64,000 bases of DNA from Kluyvera georgiana ATCC 51603 (GCF_001654985.1 NZ_LXEU01000085.1:55102-119101), one strand, 5' to 3'; positions 35,585 to 46,819 are shown, counted from the stretch's first letter. Notes: generated by a model from the letters alone, not told the origin. A program made the numbers and translations.

Positions 35585-36316
35585 TTACTTCTGGAACCAT
35601 TTCGCGTAGATGGTTTGGTAAGTGCCATCTTTCTTCACTTTTTCCAGCGCAGCGTTGAATTTCTGCTGCAGCTCGGTGTTGCCCTGACGCACGGCAATGC
35701 CCAGACCGGTACCGAAGTAGCCTTTATCGGTGACTTTGTCGCCAACGGCGGCCAGCTTGTCGTTCGCTTTCAGCCATTCGGTGACCACCGCAGTGTCGCC
35801 GAAGACGGCATCAATACGACCGTTTTGCAGATCCAGTTTTGCGTTCTGGTAGCTGTCGTAAGGCACGGTGGTGATTTCCGGATGTTTATCCATGATGAAT
35901 TTCTGGTGGGTGGTGCCGTTCTGCACGCCCACTTTTTTGCCTTTCAGCTGGTCGACACCGGTAAATTTACCTTTTACGCCCACGAACAGCGCGGAATTGT
36001 CGTAATACGGGGTGGTGAACAGCACCTGCTTTTCACGTTCCGGCGTGATATCCATACCGGCCATGACCGCGTCGATGCGGCGGAACTTCAGGCTTGGGAT
36101 CAGGCTGTCGAAAGACTGATTGCTGAAGGTACAGGTCGCGTCGATCTCTTTACACAGAGCATTCGCCAGATCCACGTCGAAGCCGACGATCTGGTTGTTG
36201 GCGTCCATCGACTCAAACGGAGGATAAGAAGCTTCGGTAGCGAAACGGATGGTTTGAGCAGCACCAGCGGAGAGGCTAACGCTAGCAAGCAGCGCGGCAA
36301 TCAGTACTTTTTTCAT
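35585..36316 (-). CDS. artI: Arginine ABC transporter, periplasmic binding protein ArtI
   Basis: Periplasmic amino-acid-binding protein encoded inside the operon, 243 residues from ATG 36314-36316. Signal peptide MKKVLIAALLASVSLSAGA then AQTIRFATEASYPPFESMD. Very similar to ArtJ 1.3 kb away, an old duplication. In E. coli ArtI ligand preference is less clear than that of ArtJ. Confidence 0.95.
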   Translation of the reverse strand: MKKVLIAALLASVSLSAGAAQTIRFATEASYPPFESMDANNQIVGFDVDLANALCKEIDATCTFSNQSFDSLIPSLKFRRIDAVMAGMDITPEREKQVLFTTPYYDNSALFVGVKGKFTGVDQLKGKKVGVQNGTTHQKFIMDKHPEITTVPYDSYQNAKLDLQNGRIDAVFGDTAVVTEWLKANDKLAAVGDKVTDKGYFGTGLGIAVRQGNTELQQKFNAALEKVKKDGTYQTIYAKWFQK

Positions 36317-36333
36317 CGTCATTGTCCTGAATC

Positions 36334-37062
36334 TCAGTGAGAAAGATAACTTCTAAATGCATCAGTCTGTGGGCTGTTAAAGCAGCTTGCATCGCCTTGT
36401 TCGACGATATAACCGTTTTCCATGTACACCACGCGGCTGGCCGTTTTACGCGCCACTTCCACTTCGTGGGTGACGATCACCTGGGTAATGTTGGTTTCCG
36501 CCAGTTCATGAATGATGCTGACGATCTGGGCGGTAATCTCCGGGTCGAGCGCAGCGGTCGGTTCATCAAACAGCAGCACCTGCGGCTCCATCATCAGCGC
36601 ACGGGCAATCGCCACGCGCTGCTGCTGGCCGCCGGAGAGGTGCAGGGGGTAACGGTCGCTGAACGGCTTGAGGCGTAAACGCTCGAGCAGTTTTTCGGCG
36701 CGGGCCATCGCGCTGTCTTTGCTTAAGCCGAGCACGCGGCACGGCGCTTCAATCAGGTTCTGTACTACCGTCAGGTGCGGCCACAGGTTGTACTGTTGGA
36801 AGACCATCCCTACGTTTTGACGCAGTTCGCGAATCGCCTTATCTGACGGGGTTTTAGCAAAATCGAAATGGTTACCCGCAATCGCCAGGGTACCGGATTT
36901 CGGCATCTCCAGCAGATTCAGCACGCGCAGCAGTGAGCTTTTACCTGCGCCGCTGGGGCCAAGCAGTACCAGCGTTTCGCCCTCCGGGCACTGTAGCGTG
37001 ATGTCGAACAGCGCCTGATGCGCGCCATAAAAGCAGTTAATGCCGTCTAATTTAATGCTCAT
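36334..37062 (-). CDS. artP: Arginine ABC transporter, ATPase subunit ArtP
   Basis: ATPase of arginine import, 242 residues. Walker [11 protein letters not shown]-loop [10 protein letters not shown], signature [13 protein letters not shown], Walker [13 protein letters not shown], switch His in VTHEVEVAR. First gene of artPIQM. Confidence 0.96.
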   Translation of the reverse strand: MSIKLDGINCFYGAHQALFDITLQCPEGETLVLLGPSGAGKSSLLRVLNLLEMPKSGTLAIAGNHFDFAKTPSDKAIRELRQNVGMVFQQYNLWPHLTVVQNLIEAPCRVLGLSKDSAMARAEKLLERLRLKPFSDRYPLHLSGGQQQRVAIARALMMEPQVLLFDEPTAALDPEITAQIVSIIHELAETNITQVIVTHEVEVARKTASRVVYMENGYIVEQGDASCFNSPQTDAFRSYLSH

Positions 37063-37373
37063 TGATACCCGTCACGAAAGAGTTGTTCTCGCCCTGGAAA
37101 CGCCAGGTGCTTACTCTGCTGCCGCTCTTCTATTTCCCCGCTGAAGGCATCAGCCATAGAGGAATTATCAGCAATTGAGGCCGCAAATAGTACCTTTGAC
37201 AGAATAGTTATGCAATATTTGTGCGTTAAAACTTAAATATAAACCAACTTTTCTTTTAAAGTTAGCACAAAATAACGGTCGGGGTGGGCGAGGGGTATAA
37301 ATGTCGGCATTCCTGGAGGAATGCCAGACATTTTGCCGGGATAAGCGATTTAGCAGGATTTGTTTACACTTTA
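37063..37373. other. artP leader and artP-ybjP intergenic region
   Basis: Contains the artP promoter region with a double ARG-box-like operator and an AT-rich stretch to 37280. I see no gene; an inverted repeat CATTCCTGGAGGAATG (about 37310-37325) lies near the ybjP stop and may belong to a terminator. Confidence 0.5.
37199..37237 (-). promoter_or_regulatory. Double ARG-box-like operator upstream of artP
   Basis: Core AGAATAGTTATGCA (37201-37214, 11 of 14 to TGAATwwwwATTCA) and core TGCGTTAAAACTTA (37222-37235, about 10 of 14) start 21 nt apart, the same phasing as at artJ. Weaker match than at artJ, but the spacing supports ArgR control of the operon. Confidence 0.6.
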
Positions 37374-37889
37374 TTAACGTTTCTCGAGAGATTGACGCAA
37401 CGTACCGGCTGGCGCATGGCTGTTGTTGCCAAGGTAGCGCACATCGTCCACCGCCCAGCACTGACCTTCCCGAATCATCAGCACTTCATCTTTCCAGCTC
37501 TGGGTTCCCTGTTTTAAATCGACGCGCAGCGGGATATTGCGGGCATCGGTATTCGGGATAGTCGAGGCGCTAGCCACGCTTGCCGAATCAGGCGCCGTGG
37601 CGCTGCTGGAGAACAGGCCGGACTGCATCAGCGAGCGTTTGCTGGCATCCTGGCTGCTCTCGTTCAGCAGTTTGGCCAGGCCGTCGCTGAGGTAAGGGCG
37701 CAGGGCGTTAATATCGCTGGTCCGGCGCTGGATCTGGTCGTCGTAAAATTTTTGTGCCACGGTATCCGGACCGCCTTCTACACATTGCCCGACGCGCGTG
37801 CCGGTATCTTTGTAGGCTGGTGTTACGGTGGTGCAGGCGCTCAGCAGCAGCGCGGCGGGAAGAATAAGTGCAAGGTTGGTGTAACGCAT
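37374..37889 (-). CDS. ybjP: Lipoprotein YbjP
   Basis: Predicted lipoprotein of unknown function, 171 residues as in E. coli. Lipobox LLSACTT puts the lipidated Cys at residue 19. The remainder is a soluble DUF-type domain with repeated FFD/TSDINALRPYLSDGLAKLL features. Monocistronic. Confidence 0.93.
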   Translation of the reverse strand: MRYTNLALILPAALLLSACTTVTPAYKDTGTRVGQCVEGGPDTVAQKFYDDQIQRRTSDINALRPYLSDGLAKLLNESSQDASKRSLMQSGLFSSSATAPDSASVASASTIPNTDARNIPLRVDLKQGTQSWKDEVLMIREGQCWAVDDVRYLGNNSHAPAGTLRQSLEKR

Positions 37890-38081
37890 AGTGATTCCTT
37901 GTTAGCTGTCTCAACATTAGTCGCTTCTACGCCGTCGACGGGCGTATCAACCGCCGCCATGCAGCGGGCGCGATTTACGTATACGATAATGAAGTAATCC
38001 CTTTTCAAGCATAGCGTATCGGTCCGATAATGCGTTTAGCGCTGAGAGCTAAGGCATTGAACGTTAACGAAGGAGCTGTCC

Positions 38082-38405
38082 ATGCAATTTTCAACTACCC
38101 CCACCCTTGAAGGGCAAACGATCGTCGAATACTGCGGCGTGGTCACCGGAGAGGCGATTTTAGGCGCCAACATTTTTCGCGATTTCTTCGCCGGTATCCG
38201 CGACATCGTCGGCGGTCGCTCGGGGGCATACGAAAAAGAGCTGCGCAAAGCGCGCGAAATTGCTTTTAAAGAGCTGGGCGAGCAAGCCGCGGCGCTGGGT
38301 GCCGATGCGGTTGTGGGCATTGATATTGATTATGAAACCGTGGGTAAAGACAGCAGTATGCTGATGGTCAGCGTGAGCGGTACGGCGGTCAAAACGCGCA
38401 GATGA
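38082..38405 (+). CDS. ybjQ: UPF0145 family protein YbjQ
   Basis: Heavy-metal-binding-like small protein of the YbjQ family, 107 residues; function not established. Contains [24 protein letters not shown] N-terminus (here STTPTLEGQ), [18 protein letters not shown] and [15 protein letters not shown]. Overlaps amiD by 4 nt and is probably cotranscribed with it. Confidence 0.94.
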   Translation: MQFSTTPTLEGQTIVEYCGVVTGEAILGANIFRDFFAGIRDIVGGRSGAYEKELRKAREIAFKELGEQAAALGADAVVGIDIDYETVGKDSSMLMVSVSGTAVKTRR

Positions 38406-39241
38406 AACGTTTTCTGACGATCGTGATGCTGGCGGTGCTGCTGGCGGGGTGTGCGAGTAAAGAAGAGAAAAAAGCGGTTATCGAGAAACCTGACTATGTA
38501 CTCGATACCAGCCGTTCGGCCCCGGCGGCGTATCCGCGCATTAAAATGCTGGTCATCCACTACACGGCGGACGATTTTGACGTCTCGCTCACTGCGCTGA
38601 CCGGCAAGGATGTCAGCGTCCATTACCTGATTCCTGCGGTACCGCCGTTGGTACGCGGCAAACCGCGAATCTGGCAGCTGGTGCCGGAGTCCGAGCTGGC
38701 GTGGCATGCGGGCGCGAGTTTCTGGCGCGGGGCAACCCGTATTAACGATACCTCTATCGGTATTGAGCTGGAAAACCGTGGCTGGCAGAAGTCGGAGGGG
38801 ACGAAGTTCTTCACGCCGTTTGAACCGGCGCAAATCCAGGCGCTGGTGCCGTTGGCGAAGGACATTATCAAACGCTACAGCATCGAACCGCAAAACGTGG
38901 TCGCGCATTCGGATATCGCGCCGCAGCGTAAGGACGATCCCGGTCCGTTATTCCCATGGCAGTCGCTGGCGCAACAGGGGATCGGCGCGTGGCCGGATGC
39001 CAGCCGCGTGGCCTTCTATCTGAACGGTCGCTCGCCGAATGCGCCGATTGCCTCGTATACCCTGCTGGATTTGCTGGCGCGCTATGGCTATGAGGTCAAA
39101 CCGAATATGACGCGGCTCCAGCAGATGCGGGTGATTGCGGCCTTCCAGATGCACTTCCGCCCGACGCGCTATGACGGCGTCGCGGATATGGAGAGTCTGG
39201 CGATTGCCGAGGCGTTGCTGGAGAAATATGGCCAGGGCTAA
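38402..39241 (+). CDS. amiD: N-acetylmuramoyl-L-alanine amidase AmiD
   Basis: Outer-membrane-anchored zinc amidase of the amidase_2 family that cleaves muropeptides and anhydro-muropeptides. Lipoprotein signal with lipobox VLLAGCASK (Cys17). Zinc/catalytic motifs: [11 protein letters not shown] (His), [11 protein letters not shown] and [16 protein letters not shown]; the last 80 residues form the peptidoglycan-binding-like helical domain ending in [12 protein letters not shown]. 279 residues (E. coli 276). Confidence 0.95.
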   Translation: MKRFLTIVMLAVLLAGCASKEEKKAVIEKPDYVLDTSRSAPAAYPRIKMLVIHYTADDFDVSLTALTGKDVSVHYLIPAVPPLVRGKPRIWQLVPESELAWHAGASFWRGATRINDTSIGIELENRGWQKSEGTKFFTPFEPAQIQALVPLAKDIIKRYSIEPQNVVAHSDIAPQRKDDPGPLFPWQSLAQQGIGAWPDASRVAFYLNGRSPNAPIASYTLLDLLARYGYEVKPNMTRLQQMRVIAAFQMHFRPTRYDGVADMESLAIAEALLEKYGQG

Positions 39242-39244
39242 GCC

Positions 39245-40264
39245 CTAGCGATGCAGCTTGCCGTGATCTTCCAGCCAGGCGGCGGTACGCACGATGCCGT
39301 CGTCCAGCGACACAATCGGCTCGTAGCCCAGCTCTTCGCGGGCGCGGCTGATATCCAGGGTAAAGTCGAAGTTCAGCTTCGACACACCGTAGTGGGTCAG
39401 CGACGGCTCTTTGGCTTTTTTATCGCCAAAGCGTTCCATGCTGCGCGCAATCATATCCAGCATCGGATAAGGCACGGAACGAATGCGGCAAGCAATGTCC
39501 AGCTCGTCGATTAGCCGCTCAACGATGCTTCGCAGCGTGCGCGGCTCGCCGTTGGTGATGTTGTAAGCACGGCCGGAAGGCTGGCCGTCACAGCGCGGTT
39601 GGCTGGCGAGCCACATAGCGTGGGCGGCGTTTTCGTAGTAGGTCATGTCAACCATCGCGTGGCCGCCGCGCGGCAGCAGCACGCTGCCGTAATGGTGCAT
39701 CATCTGCGCGAGGCGCGGGATAAACACCTTATCGTGCGGGCCAAACACGCTCTGTGGGCGCAGAATAGTAAAGCGCGTGTTCGGGTTGGCCTGCGCCAGC
39801 AGCTGGATCACCTCTTCGCTGGCGGCTTTACTGCGGGCGAACTCGTTGGCAAAACGGTGCGGGCGGAAATCTTCTTTGATATCCCGATGGTGGTGATAGT
39901 CAAAGTAGAGTGACGGCGAAGAAATATGGATAAAGTTGCGCACCCCCCAGGCGACGGCCCATTCGCCGAGGCGGCGGGTGGCACGGACGTTGGCGAGGTC
40001 GAAGGCGGCCTGGGTGCCCCACGGTGAAGTAAAGCTGGAACAGTGCCACAGCGTGTCAACGCCGGCCAGCATCACTTTGGCCTGAGAGGAGACCAGTTCG
40101 GTCAGGTCGGCATGGACGAACTCGGCACCCATTTTTTCCAGCAGTTTGCCCATCGCTTCATTGCGACCGCTCGCTCTGACGCTAATGCCCTTGCGGCGCA
40201 GATACTCAACTGCGTTTCTGCCTAATCCGCTCGTGGCGCCGGTGACCAGTACCTTCATAATCAT
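39245..40264 (-). CDS. ybjS: NAD(P)-dependent epimerase/dehydratase family protein YbjS
   Basis: Extended short-chain dehydrogenase with Rossmann start [20 protein letters not shown] (track of GxxGxxG at about residues 9-15) and SDR Tyr/Lys region near [12 protein letters not shown] and [11 protein letters not shown]. 339 residues from the upstream ATG, or 337 from the next in-frame Met as in E. coli. Substrate unknown. In E. coli it belongs with ybjT and ltaE, which read the same way here; the 3' end is 3 nt from amiD. Confidence 0.92.
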   Translation of the reverse strand: MIMKVLVTGATSGLGRNAVEYLRRKGISVRASGRNEAMGKLLEKMGAEFVHADLTELVSSQAKVMLAGVDTLWHCSSFTSPWGTQAAFDLANVRATRRLGEWAVAWGVRNFIHISSPSLYFDYHHHRDIKEDFRPHRFANEFARSKAASEEVIQLLAQANPNTRFTILRPQSVFGPHDKVFIPRLAQMMHHYGSVLLPRGGHAMVDMTYYENAAHAMWLASQPRCDGQPSGRAYNITNGEPRTLRSIVERLIDELDIACRIRSVPYPMLDMIARSMERFGDKKAKEPSLTHYGVSKLNFDFTLDISRAREELGYEPIVSLDDGIVRTAAWLEDHGKLHR

Positions 40265-40345
40265 CCACAGTGTTAAAAAAGAGTTTCGTGCGCATTCTTC
40301 CGTTTATTTCACTTGTATGCAATGGGAAACTAAGACGAAAAAGGG

Positions 40346-41788
40346 TTATTGCGCACTTTTTCCTGTGACTTCTTCTGCCAGGCGGGCAATACGCCGCGCC
40401 ATTCCGCGAAAGATGAACAGATGTGCTGGAATCATCAGCAGCCAGTAGATTAATCCTGGCATACCGTGCGGATGCCACCAGGCGCGCACGTCAAGTTCGC
40501 GATGGGTGCCTTTATCGACCAGCGTAAAGCTAAGACGCCCCAGCCCCGGCGCTTTCATGCCAAACAGCAGCGTCAGCGCTTTTTCGGGTTCAACGATAAT
40601 CACCTTCCAGCTGTCGACCATGTCGCCGGGCTGGAGCAGCGGGTGCGCGGGGCGGCCTTTGGCGAGCCTGTGCCCGACCAATAGATCCATCGCCGCGCGG
40701 GTTTTCCACAGCGCGTTGCCAAAGAAATAGCCCTCCTTGCCGCCGAGCTGGTTAACCACTTCCCACAGCGCCGTCAGGCTTGCCTGGGTGCTGACGGTGA
40801 AACCAGCCTGCTTGGCAAAGAAACCGTACTCCGGACGCCAGCGGGCGAAGGCCTGCGCGTCATAGCCCCAGTCGCTGGAGTTGGCCAGCTTTTTCTCTTC
40901 CTCCAGCGTGCGGCGTACCGCTTCATCGAAGGGGATTAAGGTTTGCGGGATCAGCGTGCGCAGCGCGCGATCGTCGGCCAGCAGATCGTGTTTTAATCCC
41001 TGGATCAGCGCCTTGGCGATCGTCGGCGGAACTGAGGTGATCACGTTCAGGAACCAGACCGAGATCCAGCTCGTGGGGAAGGGGATGGGAATGAGCGGGC
41101 GATGACGGCCGCTGACCGCCATAAAATGTTCGAACTGCTGCTGATAGGTCAGCTCTTCCGGCCCGGCGGCTTCAAACACGCGGTGTTCTGCGGACGGGTG
41201 GTTGAGCAGTTCGACCAGGTAAACCAGCAAATTCTCCAGCGCAATCGGCGTGGTGCGCGAACGGACCCAGCGCGGCGGCGTCAGCACCGGCAGGTTGTAG
41301 ACCATATCGCGCATCACTTCGAAGGCGGCGGAACCCGCGCCAACGATAATCCCGGCGCGCAGCTCGCTGACCGGCACGCCCGCGTCGCGCAGGATATTGC
41401 CGGTCAGCTGCCGGGCGCGCAGGTGCGGCGACTGCTGGTGCTCTGGCGCTTGTAGCGAGCTGAGAAAAATCACCTGCTTAACGGGGGTAATCCGCAGCGC
41501 GTCGCGGACGTTTTCCGCCACCCGACGTTCATGGCGGATAAAATCCTGGCTTTCACCCATGCCGTGAACGAGGTAGTAAACGGTATCCACGCCGTTCAAC
41601 AGCCGGGCAATATCCCCGTTTTTTTCCAGGTCAACGGAATAGCAAGTCACCCCGGCAAGCTGTAGCTTCTGGAGTCGTTCAATGCGACGTGCCACCGCCC
41701 GTACGGTATAGCCGCGCAGGCTTAATTCAGTGACCAGATGCTGGCCAATATAGCCGCTGGCCCCAAAAACCAAAATAGTCTGTGACAC
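40346..41788 (-). CDS. ybjT: SDR-like protein YbjT (NAD(P)-binding domain plus DUF2867)
   Basis: Two-domain protein of 480 residues: NAD(P)-binding Rossmann fold ([18 protein letters not shown] at the N-terminus) and a C-terminal DUF2867 domain (about 320-470). Near the end [21 protein letters not shown] is a likely membrane-associated helix. Function unknown. Lies 10 nt after ltaE, so an ltaE-ybjT-ybjS operon is likely. Confidence 0.93.
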   Translation of the reverse strand: MSQTILVFGASGYIGQHLVTELSLRGYTVRAVARRIERLQKLQLAGVTCYSVDLEKNGDIARLLNGVDTVYYLVHGMGESQDFIRHERRVAENVRDALRITPVKQVIFLSSLQAPEHQQSPHLRARQLTGNILRDAGVPVSELRAGIIVGAGSAAFEVMRDMVYNLPVLTPPRWVRSRTTPIALENLLVYLVELLNHPSAEHRVFEAAGPEELTYQQQFEHFMAVSGRHRPLIPIPFPTSWISVWFLNVITSVPPTIAKALIQGLKHDLLADDRALRTLIPQTLIPFDEAVRRTLEEEKKLANSSDWGYDAQAFARWRPEYGFFAKQAGFTVSTQASLTALWEVVNQLGGKEGYFFGNALWKTRAAMDLLVGHRLAKGRPAHPLLQPGDMVDSWKVIIVEPEKALTLLFGMKAPGLGRLSFTLVDKGTHRELDVRAWWHPHGMPGLIYWLLMIPAHLFIFRGMARRIARLAEEVTGKSAQ

Positions 41789-41798
41789 GCCGAACTCC

Positions 41799-42800
41799 TT
41801 ATCGTGCTAAAAAGGCTTTCCAGTGGGCAACCACTTCCGTGAGCTGTTGACGATTGACGTCCAGATGCGTGACCAGCCGCACGATGGGCGAGGCGTTCAT
41901 CAGCACGCCGCGCGCCTGCATAAACTCACCCAGCGCGGCAGCATTTTCTTCGCCCACGCGCACGAACAGCATATTGGTGTCGTGACGCATGACGTCGGCG
42001 CCAATCTCACGCAGCGCAGCGGCAAGCCAGGCGGCGTTGTCGTGATCGTCCTGCAGACGCGCGACGTTGTTTTGCAGTGCATACAGCCCGGCCGCCGCCA
42101 GAATACCGGCCTGGCGCATACCGCCGCCGGTCATCTTCCGCCAGCGGTTGGCGCGTTTGATGTAATCATAATTCCCGACCAGCAGCGAGCCGACCGGCGT
42201 GCCCAGCCCTTTGGACAGACAGATGGTGAACGAGTCGCAGTATTGGGCGATATCTTTTAGCTCGCAGCCGTAGCTAACCAGCGCGTTGAAGATGCGCGCG
42301 CCGTCGACGTGGAGCGCCAGACCGCGTTCGCGGGTAAATTCCCACGCCGATTTTAGATATTCGCGCGGTAGTACCTTGCCGTTGTGGGTATTTTCAATGC
42401 TCAGAAGTTTGGTGCGCGCGAAGTGGATATCGTCGGCTTTGATTTTTGCCGCCACTTTATCCAGCGGCAGCGTACCGTCGCTGGCGGCGTCAATCGGCTG
42501 CGGCTGAATGCTGCCCAGCACCGCCGCGCCGCCCGCTTCATACAGATAGTTATGCGCGCCCTGGCCAACGATGTACTCCTCGCCGCGTTCGCAGTGGCTC
42601 AGCAGCGCCACCAGGTTGGCCTGGGTGCCAGTGGGCAGGAACAGCGCAGCCTCTTTGCCCGCCAGTTCCGCAGCGTACTGCTGAAGGGCGTTAACGGTAG
42701 GATCGTCACCATAGACGTCATCACCGACCGGCGCGGCCATCATCGTTTCGAGCATGGCGCGCGTCGGGCGGGTTACGGTATCACTGCGTAAATCAATCAC
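41799..42800 (-). CDS. ltaE: Low-specificity L-threonine aldolase
   Basis: PLP enzyme splitting L-threonine or L-allo-threonine into glycine and acetaldehyde. 333 residues as in E. coli. [17 protein letters not shown] at the N-terminus, [10 protein letters not shown] (PLP Asp) and [15 protein letters not shown] containing the Schiff-base lysine near residue 197. Starts 38 nt after poxB. Confidence 0.96.
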   Translation of the reverse strand: MIDLRSDTVTRPTRAMLETMMAAPVGDDVYGDDPTVNALQQYAAELAGKEAALFLPTGTQANLVALLSHCERGEEYIVGQGAHNYLYEAGGAAVLGSIQPQPIDAASDGTLPLDKVAAKIKADDIHFARTKLLSIENTHNGKVLPREYLKSAWEFTRERGLALHVDGARIFNALVSYGCELKDIAQYCDSFTICLSKGLGTPVGSLLVGNYDYIKRANRWRKMTGGGMRQAGILAAAGLYALQNNVARLQDDHDNAAWLAAALREIGADVMRHDTNMLFVRVGEENAAALGEFMQARGVLMNASPIVRLVTHLDVNRQQLTEVVAHWKAFLAR

Positions 42801-42838
42801 GGCATTTCCTTTTTAAACTCGGAAGAATGCCACCATTT

Positions 42839-44557
42839 TTACCTGAGCCAGTTGGTTTTCGCCAGTTCGATCACTTCATCGCCACGTCCGCTGATGATGG
42901 CGCGCAGCATATACAGGCTGAAACCTTTGGCCTGCTCGAGTTTAACCTGTGGCGGAATCGCCAGCTCCTCTTTGGCCACGACCACGTCGACCAGTACCGG
43001 ACCGTCGATGCTGAAGGCACGTTGTAAGGCGTCATCGACGTCGGCGGCTTTCTCGACGCGAATGCCGGTGATGCCGCAGGCCTCGGCAATGCGCGCGAAG
43101 TTGGTGTCGTGCAGCTCGGTGCCATCGGTCAGGTAGCCCCCGGCCTTCATCTCCATCGCCACAAAGCCCAACACGCTGTTATTAAAGACCACGATTTTGA
43201 CCGGCAGCTTCATCTGCACCACCGACAGGAAATCGCCCATCAGCATGCTAAAGCCGCCATCGCCGCACATCGCGACAACCTGGCGTCCCGGTTCTGTCGC
43301 CTGCGCGCCCAGCGCCTGCGGCATGGCGTTGGCCATTGAGCCGTGGTTGAAAGAACCGAGCAGACGGCGCTTACCGTTCATCTGTAGGTAGCGAGCGGCC
43401 CACACCGTTGGCGTGCCCACATCGCAGGTGAAGATGGCGTCGTCGTCGGCAAAGCGGCTAATCTGCTGCGCCAGATACTGCGGGTGAATGACTTTGTCGC
43501 TGGGTTTGGCCAGATCGTCCAGCCCTTTACGCGCGTCGCGATAGTGCTCCAGCGCTTTGTCGAGAAAACGGCGATCGCTTTTCTCTTCCAGCAGCGGCAG
43601 CAGGGCGGCCAAGGTGGCTTTGATATCGCCAACCAGCGCCATATCGACTTTACTGTGCGCGCCGATGCTGGCGGGGTTGATATCTATCTGAATGATGGTG
43701 CTTTCGCTGGGGTAGAACGGGCGATACGGGAACTGGGTGCCCAGCAGAATTAGCGTATCGGCGTTCATCATGGCGTGGAAACCGGAGGAGAAGCCAATGA
43801 GCCCGGTCATACCGACATCGTAAGGGTTATCGTACTCGACGTGCTCTTTACCGCGCAGTGCGTGGACGATGGGGGACTTGAGTTTTTCAGCAAACGCGGT
43901 CAACTCGTCATGTGCCCCGGCGCAGCCGCTGCCGCACAGCAGGGTGATGTTGCGTGAGGATTTCAGCGTGTCGGCCAGTTTTTCCAGTTCGCTCTGCGGC
44001 GGCGTGACTATTGGGTGCGGGGCCGGATACCAGTGGCTGCTGGCGTTTTCCGGCGCGGCCTTCAGCGCCACGTCGCCCGGTAGTACCACCACCGATACGC
44101 CGCGGTTAAGCACCGCTTTACGCATCGCAATGGCCAGTACTTGCGGGATCTGCTCGGGGGTGGAGACCAGCTCACAGTAGTGGCTGCATTCACGGAACAG
44201 CTCCTGCGGATGCGTCTCCTGAAAGTAGCCGCTACCGATTTCACTCGACGGAATATGCGCCGCAATAGCGAGGACGGGCACGTGATTACGGTGACAATCA
44301 AAAAGGCCGTTGATGAGGTGCAGGTTTCCCGGCCCACACGACCCGGCACAGACCGCGAGTTCGCCGGTTAGTTGTGCTTCGGCGCCTGCCGCGAAGGCGG
44401 CAACCTCTTCGTGTCGCGTCGGCATCCACGCAATGGTGCCCATACGGTTAAGACTATCGCTCAGGCCGTTGAGCGAATCGCCCGTAACGCCCCAGATTCG
44501 TTTCACGCCAGCCTGTTCGAGCGTTTTAGCAATGTAGTTGGCTACGGTTTGTTTCAT
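42839..44557 (-). CDS. poxB: Pyruvate dehydrogenase (ubiquinone) / pyruvate oxidase
   Basis: Peripheral membrane flavoenzyme converting pyruvate to acetate and CO2, passing electrons to ubiquinone, mainly in stationary phase. 572 residues as in E. coli. TPP-activating Glu near residue 50 ([11 protein letters not shown]), central FAD domain, and TPP-binding [17 protein letters not shown] with following N; the C-terminal amphipathic segment needed for lipid activation is present ([20 protein letters not shown] region). Confidence 0.96.
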   Translation of the reverse strand: MKQTVANYIAKTLEQAGVKRIWGVTGDSLNGLSDSLNRMGTIAWMPTRHEEVAAFAAGAEAQLTGELAVCAGSCGPGNLHLINGLFDCHRNHVPVLAIAAHIPSSEIGSGYFQETHPQELFRECSHYCELVSTPEQIPQVLAIAMRKAVLNRGVSVVVLPGDVALKAAPENASSHWYPAPHPIVTPPQSELEKLADTLKSSRNITLLCGSGCAGAHDELTAFAEKLKSPIVHALRGKEHVEYDNPYDVGMTGLIGFSSGFHAMMNADTLILLGTQFPYRPFYPSESTIIQIDINPASIGAHSKVDMALVGDIKATLAALLPLLEEKSDRRFLDKALEHYRDARKGLDDLAKPSDKVIHPQYLAQQISRFADDDAIFTCDVGTPTVWAARYLQMNGKRRLLGSFNHGSMANAMPQALGAQATEPGRQVVAMCGDGGFSMLMGDFLSVVQMKLPVKIVVFNNSVLGFVAMEMKAGGYLTDGTELHDTNFARIAEACGITGIRVEKAADVDDALQRAFSIDGPVLVDVVVAKEELAIPPQVKLEQAKGFSLYMLRAIISGRGDEVIELAKTNWLR

Positions 44558-44592
44558 TGGTTTTCCATCTCCTGAAGTGTGATACCGGTTAC

Positions 44593-44627
44593 AAGTTTAG
44601 ATGAATCCTGTCGTTTCGCTGGGAAAA
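44593..44627 (-). promoter_or_regulatory. poxB promoter module (copy 1)
   Basis: Minus-strand sequence CCAGCGAAACGA-N6-TCATCTAAACTT, about 35-70 nt upstream of the poxB ATG. TAAACT preceded by TC is a plausible -10, with no consensus -35, in line with the known sigma-S dependence of poxB. The same module recurs at 46962-46996. Confidence 0.6.
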
Positions 44628-44709
44628 TCCCCTTATTTTCAGCGGGTATATTTTGTAAATGAGAAGCAGTAACGTAGTGTTCAACAGGGATAAAACAGGA
44701 AAAATATAA

Positions 44710-45144
44710 ATGATGACAACCATATTAAATTCATTGAACCGCACGCTGTCGTGCGATGATTTTGGCAAGCTGTTACTGCGTTTGGCCGTGGGCGGGCTGA
44801 TGCTGTTTCATGGGCTGCATAAGCTGTTTGACGGTGTTGACGGCATTAGCGCCATGCTGGTGGCGAAAGGTCTGCCGGGCTTTATCGCCTATGGCGTGCT
44901 GGTGGGTGAAGTGGTCGCACCCATCTTGCTCATTCTTGGCGTGCTGACGCGCCCGGCGGCGTTAGTGTTGGCCTTTACCATGGTCGTGGCCTGGTTGATG
45001 GTGGGGCTCGATAAAACCGCCGCGCTGGATAAAACCGGGGCATGGGCGATTGAGAGCCTGGTCTATTTCTTTGTTGCGGGGTTCGCGATCGCGTTTCTGG
45101 GGGCGGGGAAATTTGCGCTGGGTAGCAAATCGACCTGGCAGTAG
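44710..45144 (+). CDS. DoxX-family membrane protein
   Basis: Small membrane protein of 144 residues with four hydrophobic helices, LLLRLAVGGLMLFHGLHKLFDG marking the DoxX family and GVLVGEVVAPILLILGVLTRPAAL following. DoxX relatives have been linked to quinone/thiosulfate redox or thiol stress, but the function here is not known. Divergent from poxB; ACAGGA precedes the start. Not at this place in E. coli K-12. Confidence 0.88.
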   Translation: MMTTILNSLNRTLSCDDFGKLLLRLAVGGLMLFHGLHKLFDGVDGISAMLVAKGLPGFIAYGVLVGEVVAPILLILGVLTRPAALVLAFTMVVAWLMVGLDKTAALDKTGAWAIESLVYFFVAGFAIAFLGAGKFALGSKSTWQ

Positions 45145-45166
45145 TGACTATTTGACGATATATCCC

Positions 45167-45188
45167 AGAGGCGAGCTCACTCGCCTCT
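45167..45188. terminator. Bidirectional terminator-like hairpin
   Basis: Perfect stem AGAGGCGAG (45167-45175) / CTCGCCTCT (45180-45188), loop CTCA, between the convergent DoxX and FAD/NAD(P) genes. Flanks are moderately T- or A-rich. Confidence 0.65.
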
Positions 45189-45202
45189 CTCTAAAAAGAG
45201 CG

Positions 45203-46819
45203 TTAGTCTCTGTCGTCGCTAAACCACCGTTTTTTCCTGCGTTTCACCGCGTGTTGAATTAACGCGTTGCTCATCGCTGCGCCAATCTCGGCGCTGGCCA
45301 CCAGCCCCTGAATAAAAGGACGATCGTGCATTAGCCACGGCAGGCCGCCAAAAGCGATCCGTCCACGGGCGTTATCCGGCGCCAGCAGCGTGTAATCGTC
45401 ACCGATATCCGGAATATCATCACCGCAGGCCAGCAGTTGAGTGCGTAGTGTCGGGAAGGGAATATCTTTGCTCTTTAACGGTTTTTGTCCTCTTGCATCG
45501 ATGAAGACATCAAATTCGCTGCGTTGATTATTGTGGTAAATAACCGTCGTGTCGCCTTCGTTCTGTCGTTCATAATCCGCGCCCAGCGCCAGTATTGCGA
45601 TTAGCCCGGCCTCGTGCAGGGCCAGCAGACGACGGATCGACTCAGAGGGAATTGCTGCATAGTTATCGATAAACACGCGCGCCAGCCCACGCTTGAAGCG
45701 TTCCTTGTCACGCTCGTCCAGATGAGGCACAACCTCTTCGATGATCTCATGCAGACGTAGCAGGGTGTAGCGCCAAGCCACGGTGTGCTGCTGTTGCTTG
45801 TTACGTTCGACTTCCAGCAGATTGAGCTTTGCCCAGTCAAATGGGTCATGGCGTATTCTGTCGGCAAAGTAGGCGGCGGAAAAGGTATCGGCGGTGAGAT
45901 TTTCCAGGCCAATCTGCTGACTCCAGTTTGGGGCTGAGTCCTGTAACTGCTTCACAATCAACTGAAAGATGCGATCTAATAGCCCATCAGTGCCCGATGC
46001 TATGACATGCACAATCGCCTCTTCGGTGGCGATATTGAGGGGTTCATAGGGAAGAGGGCAGTAAAAATCGGCTTCCGGCAGTATTCCGGTGCGCGACATT
46101 AGGGTGATTTTCAGGTTTTGGCTGCCGGGATGACGTATAAACTGCGGCACATTGTCCCTATCGGTGGTGAAGAAACCATGCTGGCTGACGACCGCAACCG
46201 CAGCATCAATTGCGCTTAATGAGGTGCCCAGAATCCCCACGCGGCAGGCGTCAATTTTGGCTTCCATCAGGCCGGACCATGGGCTGGGGAAAAAATCGCG
46301 AGGAGAGTCATCATCCTCAGGCCACTGATGGCCCGTGGCTATGACGGCAAAATCAACGTCGACCGGACGTTCCGTGTGGTTGATCCACAGAGCAACCCCG
46401 TGTGGATTTGCACTCAGGTCGGTGACTTGACTGGATTCGTTAAGGGTGATGTCGAAGCCAAAAGAGCGCGCTTTGTCGATGATGGCAAAAAGACGATCGC
46501 GATAATAGTCGCCAAGGAGCACGCGTGGTAAAAACTGGCGCTCATGCAGCGTCATACGTTCGATATTAAATTGCGCCAGGTATTCATCGCTCTGGTTTTG
46601 TAACCATGTCAGATAGGTAATATAAATGGGCGGGATCTCAATACTGGCGATGTTGGCCAGCATAGATTCCGTGCTGTTTTCGCCGCTATAGGGCATACCA
46701 ACGCCTGCGTGCTCAGCCTGCTCGTAGAGCAAGATGGCCAGCGGTTCTCCCCGCTCAACCAGGGCGTGGAAAGTGTATATACCGGTAGGGCCGACGCCGA
46801 CGATGGCCACTTTTTTCAT
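45203..46819 (-). CDS. FAD/NAD(P)-binding protein
   Basis: Predicted flavoprotein of 538 residues. N-terminal dinucleotide site MKKVAIVGVGPTGIYTFHAL (GxGxxG), FAD-NAD(P)-binding domain features GMPYSGENSTESML and FAVIATGHQWPED, second Rossmann-like GILGTSLSAIDAAVAVV near residue 193-210, and a C-terminal VFIDARGQKPLKSKD with DDIPDIGDDYTLLAPDN. Matches the HI0933/NAD_binding_9 type often found next to stress genes. Substrate unknown. Its upstream region repeats the poxB promoter module. Confidence 0.85.
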   Translation of the reverse strand: MKKVAIVGVGPTGIYTFHALVERGEPLAILLYEQAEHAGVGMPYSGENSTESMLANIASIEIPPIYITYLTWLQNQSDEYLAQFNIERMTLHERQFLPRVLLGDYYRDRLFAIIDKARSFGFDITLNESSQVTDLSANPHGVALWINHTERPVDVDFAVIATGHQWPEDDDSPRDFFPSPWSGLMEAKIDACRVGILGTSLSAIDAAVAVVSQHGFFTTDRDNVPQFIRHPGSQNLKITLMSRTGILPEADFYCPLPYEPLNIATEEAIVHVIASGTDGLLDRIFQLIVKQLQDSAPNWSQQIGLENLTADTFSAAYFADRIRHDPFDWAKLNLLEVERNKQQQHTVAWRYTLLRLHEIIEEVVPHLDERDKERFKRGLARVFIDNYAAIPSESIRRLLALHEAGLIAILALGADYERQNEGDTTVIYHNNQRSEFDVFIDARGQKPLKSKDIPFPTLRTQLLACGDDIPDIGDDYTLLAPDNARGRIAFGGLPWLMHDRPFIQGLVASAEIGAAMSNALIQHAVKRRKKRWFSDDRD

